This document shows, piece by piece, positions 62,529 through 64,000 of a stretch of DNA of 64,000 nt. The first letter of the stretch is position 1; each line of letters begins with the position of its first letter. Under the pieces are notes generated by a model, which was given only the letters and a program-made list of their open reading frames with translations, made no database searches and had not been told where the DNA came from. This DNA is from Algoriphagus sp. CAU 1675 (GTDB taxonomy: Bacteria; Bacteroidota; Bacteroidia; Cytophagales; Cyclobacteriaceae), in contig NZ_JARHUI010000006.1 in NCBI RefSeq assembly GCF_029222925.1, forward strand, positions 62,001 through 126,000, in the 5' to 3' direction. A program made the position numbers and the translations under genes.

Positions 62529-63764
62529 TTAAAAAGCTGATTTCCTCTTCAACTTCAGTACCGTAATCTCCGGCCAGATACCAACTCGTCCCGGAAAAGC
62601 CAAAAATCCAAATCCTCTGTTCACGTGCAGGTAGCGACCTAGTTCTTCGTACAATCCTGCCCATTTGGGATAGCGAAGGGAGGCAGGACTCCATTTGATA
62701 AACCCCGGAATCTCTATTCCAAACTGCATGCCATGGGTATGCCCGCTAAGTGTGAGGTGGATTAGTTGGGAGAAGGTCTTTACTTCCTCGTCAAAGTGCG
62801 ATGGGTCGTGACTCATTAGAATCTTAAAACTCTGATCTCTGAGGTTTGCGGCTGCTTTTGTCAGGTCTCCATGCTGTACAAATCCCTTTCCCCAGTTCTC
62901 CACGCCGATCAAGTCTATGCTTGCTCCGGATTTTTCGATTTTGACGTTTTCATTTCGAAGGAGCCTAAATCCAAGTTCTTTTTGAATATCATACAGCCGC
63001 TCCATATTGGCTTCCTTGGCTTCCGGATTCGGCCAAGACATATAGTCCCCGTAATCATGGTTGCCGAGGATGGAATATTTGCCCAACGGCGCCTTTAGTT
63101 TTTTAAAGGTATCTATCCAAGGTTCCATTTCTTCGGCTTGGTTATTGACCAGATCCCCTGTAAAAAGAATGACATCAGATTCCTGCTGGTTGATCAAATC
63201 AATGCCATATTCCAGCTTCTTTTTGTCGTCAAAACTTCCGGAGTGGATGTCCGAAATCTGGGTGATGGTAAATCCGTCAAACTCCTCCGGGAGGTCGTCA
63301 AATTCCAGTGTGTGCTTTACTACCCGGTAACGATATTTTCCAATTAGAACCCCATGGAGAATACCCAAAAAAGGAATCCCAGAAAGCACCAAGGCGGTTT
63401 GGCTTAGAAATTTTCTTCGATCAGCCAAAAAATCACCCTTTCGGGTTCCGCTTACAGTTTGAAAAATCCCTGTAAAAAAACGGGTGATGTCCTCTCCAAA
63501 CATGAATACCAAGATGATCAGCTTTGGAATCAATGAGAGTATCAGCAAGGAAATCATTCTCCCAAAACTCGGATTGATCGGGCCGCGGTTGAATGTCAGA
63601 AAACCGTAAGCGACAAAAAGGTAAACCGAGATCGAAAAGACCCAAAATGCGACTTTTACCCAAGTTTGGTTAGGGAATAGGGTTTTGAAAGCCTGAAAGG
63701 AATACCAGTCGATCAAGGCGATGAAAATCAGAAAGATGAGAATTCGGAGTAGGATAGGGACCAC
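62529..63764 (-). CDS. Membrane-anchored metallophosphoesterase (YkuE-like)
   Basis: The 411-residue protein has three to four N-terminal membrane helices (about 5-25, 35-55, 68-95 and a helix near 120-140), then a calcineurin-like phosphoesterase domain. Metal-binding motifs are ITQISDIHSGSF (DxH), ILFTGDLVNN (GDxxN-like), SILGNHDYGDY (GNHD), ILMSHDPSHF and LSGHTHGMQFG (GHTH). The C-terminal part has KWSPASLRYPKWAGLYEEL. YkuE-like members act on lipid-linked or phospholipid substrates (UDP-diacylglucosamine hydrolases are relatives); the substrate here is unknown. The start is GTG 63764. Its 3' end is the region duplicated at 61588-61808. Confidence 0.92.
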   Translation of the reverse strand: MVPILLRILIFLIFIALIDWYSFQAFKTLFPNQTWVKVAFWVFSISVYLFVAYGFLTFNRGPINPSFGRMISLLILSLIPKLIILVFMFGEDITRFFTGIFQTVSGTRKGDFLADRRKFLSQTALVLSGIPFLGILHGVLIGKYRYRVVKHTLEFDDLPEEFDGFTITQISDIHSGSFDDKKKLEYGIDLINQQESDVILFTGDLVNNQAEEMEPWIDTFKKLKAPLGKYSILGNHDYGDYMSWPNPEAKEANMERLYDIQKELGFRLLRNENVKIEKSGASIDLIGVENWGKGFVQHGDLTKAAANLRDQSFKILMSHDPSHFDEEVKTFSQLIHLTLSGHTHGMQFGIEIPGFIKWSPASLRYPKWAGLYEELGRYLHVNRGFGFLAFPGRVGIWPEITVLKLKRKSAF

Positions 63765-64000
63765 TTGAGGGAGGATATTTGCTTAATTTTTTGACTTTAA
63801 AGTACTTGTACGGGGAGGATAATAGCAAGTTGGTAAAAAAGATGGAATCAGAATCCTAAGGTCAGAAAAGAGAAAGAAAGCAGTTGGAATGGAAAGTAGG
63901 GATAAAACCAGCTGGAAAGGTCTAAAATAGAGCCAAAGAGGGAGAATTCAGAAAGAAGGTGTCAAAAAGCTGAAATTAGAATTCTTCTCTTTTTCGCTTT
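63765..64000. other. Window end without supported gene
   Basis: Purine-rich sequence on the plus strand (many GGAA/AGAA runs) with no ORF, hairpin or promoter I can support. It is the upstream region of the metallophosphoesterase gene. Confidence 0.5.

Noticed and set aside
62407..62694. Minus-strand frame MESCLPSLSQMGRIV over the metallophosphoesterase end
   Set aside because: It is a shadow in another frame of the intact gene; the same shadow appears over the displaced fragment.
1..64000. CRISPR array, prophage or insertion sequence
   Set aside because: No regularly spaced repeats, phage structural genes, or transposase with terminal repeats were found on either strand.

Overview
The window reads as chromosomal DNA of a free-living, probably marine, member of the Bacteroidota, most likely Cytophagales (an Algoriphagus/Cyclobacteriaceae-like genome). 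The reasons are a SusC/SusD pair with a hybrid two-component regulator, a type IX secretion (T9SS) C-terminal sorting domain, DUF5687 and DUF3108 proteins, the gene order rplM-rpsI-rpsB-tsf, and promoters of the Bacteroidota form TAnnTTTG with little sign of Shine-Dalgarno sequences. The genus is inference.

Region 1 (1-18.7 kb) is a polysaccharide utilisation locus. It holds a sulfatase cut by the window edge, a large secreted GH128-like glycoside hydrolase with four CBM6-like modules and a T9SS tail, a hybrid two-component sensor/regulator, SusC, SusD, a second sulfatase, a parallel beta-helix protein and a third sulfatase. Three transcription units in it share an unannotated sequence device: two copies of a 16-bp motif (best form TTGATYGATTTGYCCC) exactly 21 bp apart, followed 22 bp later by a TAnnTTTG-like box. 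I read this as the operator of the regulator at 4910-8935.

Region 2 (18.7-30.4 kb) is mixed: rimO, a MORN-repeat secreted protein, a glycerophosphodiesterase, a GNAT-like protein behind a C10 tract, an adenosine-kinase-like PfkB enzyme, a nitroreductase, a DUF5687/ABC ATPase export pair, two unknown exported proteins, a stretch that looks like decayed coding sequence (28.6-29.05 kb) and tRNA-Leu(CAA).

Region 3 (30.4-58.3 kb) is core housekeeping: a SAM hydroxide adenosyltransferase-like protein, phoH, comEC, a packed run of enoyl-CoA hydratase, recQ-like helicase, NUDIX hydrolase, thioesterase, TPR lipoprotein and tsaC-like genes, then pgk, the tsf-rpsB-rpsI-rplM operon, an RluA enzyme, a PhoR/PhoB-like pair, recA, an ABC permease, queA, ispD, a LiaF/LytS/LytTR cell-envelope signalling trio, and DUF2795 and DUF349 proteins.

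Region 4 (58.4-64 kb) has ettA, then a small accessory island (about 60.1-62.5 kb) of low-GC orphan genes with integron-attC-like inverted repeats, and a displaced, frameshifted 3' fragment of the neighbouring metallophosphoesterase gene. Apart from the PUL operators, this island is the most unusual structure in the window.
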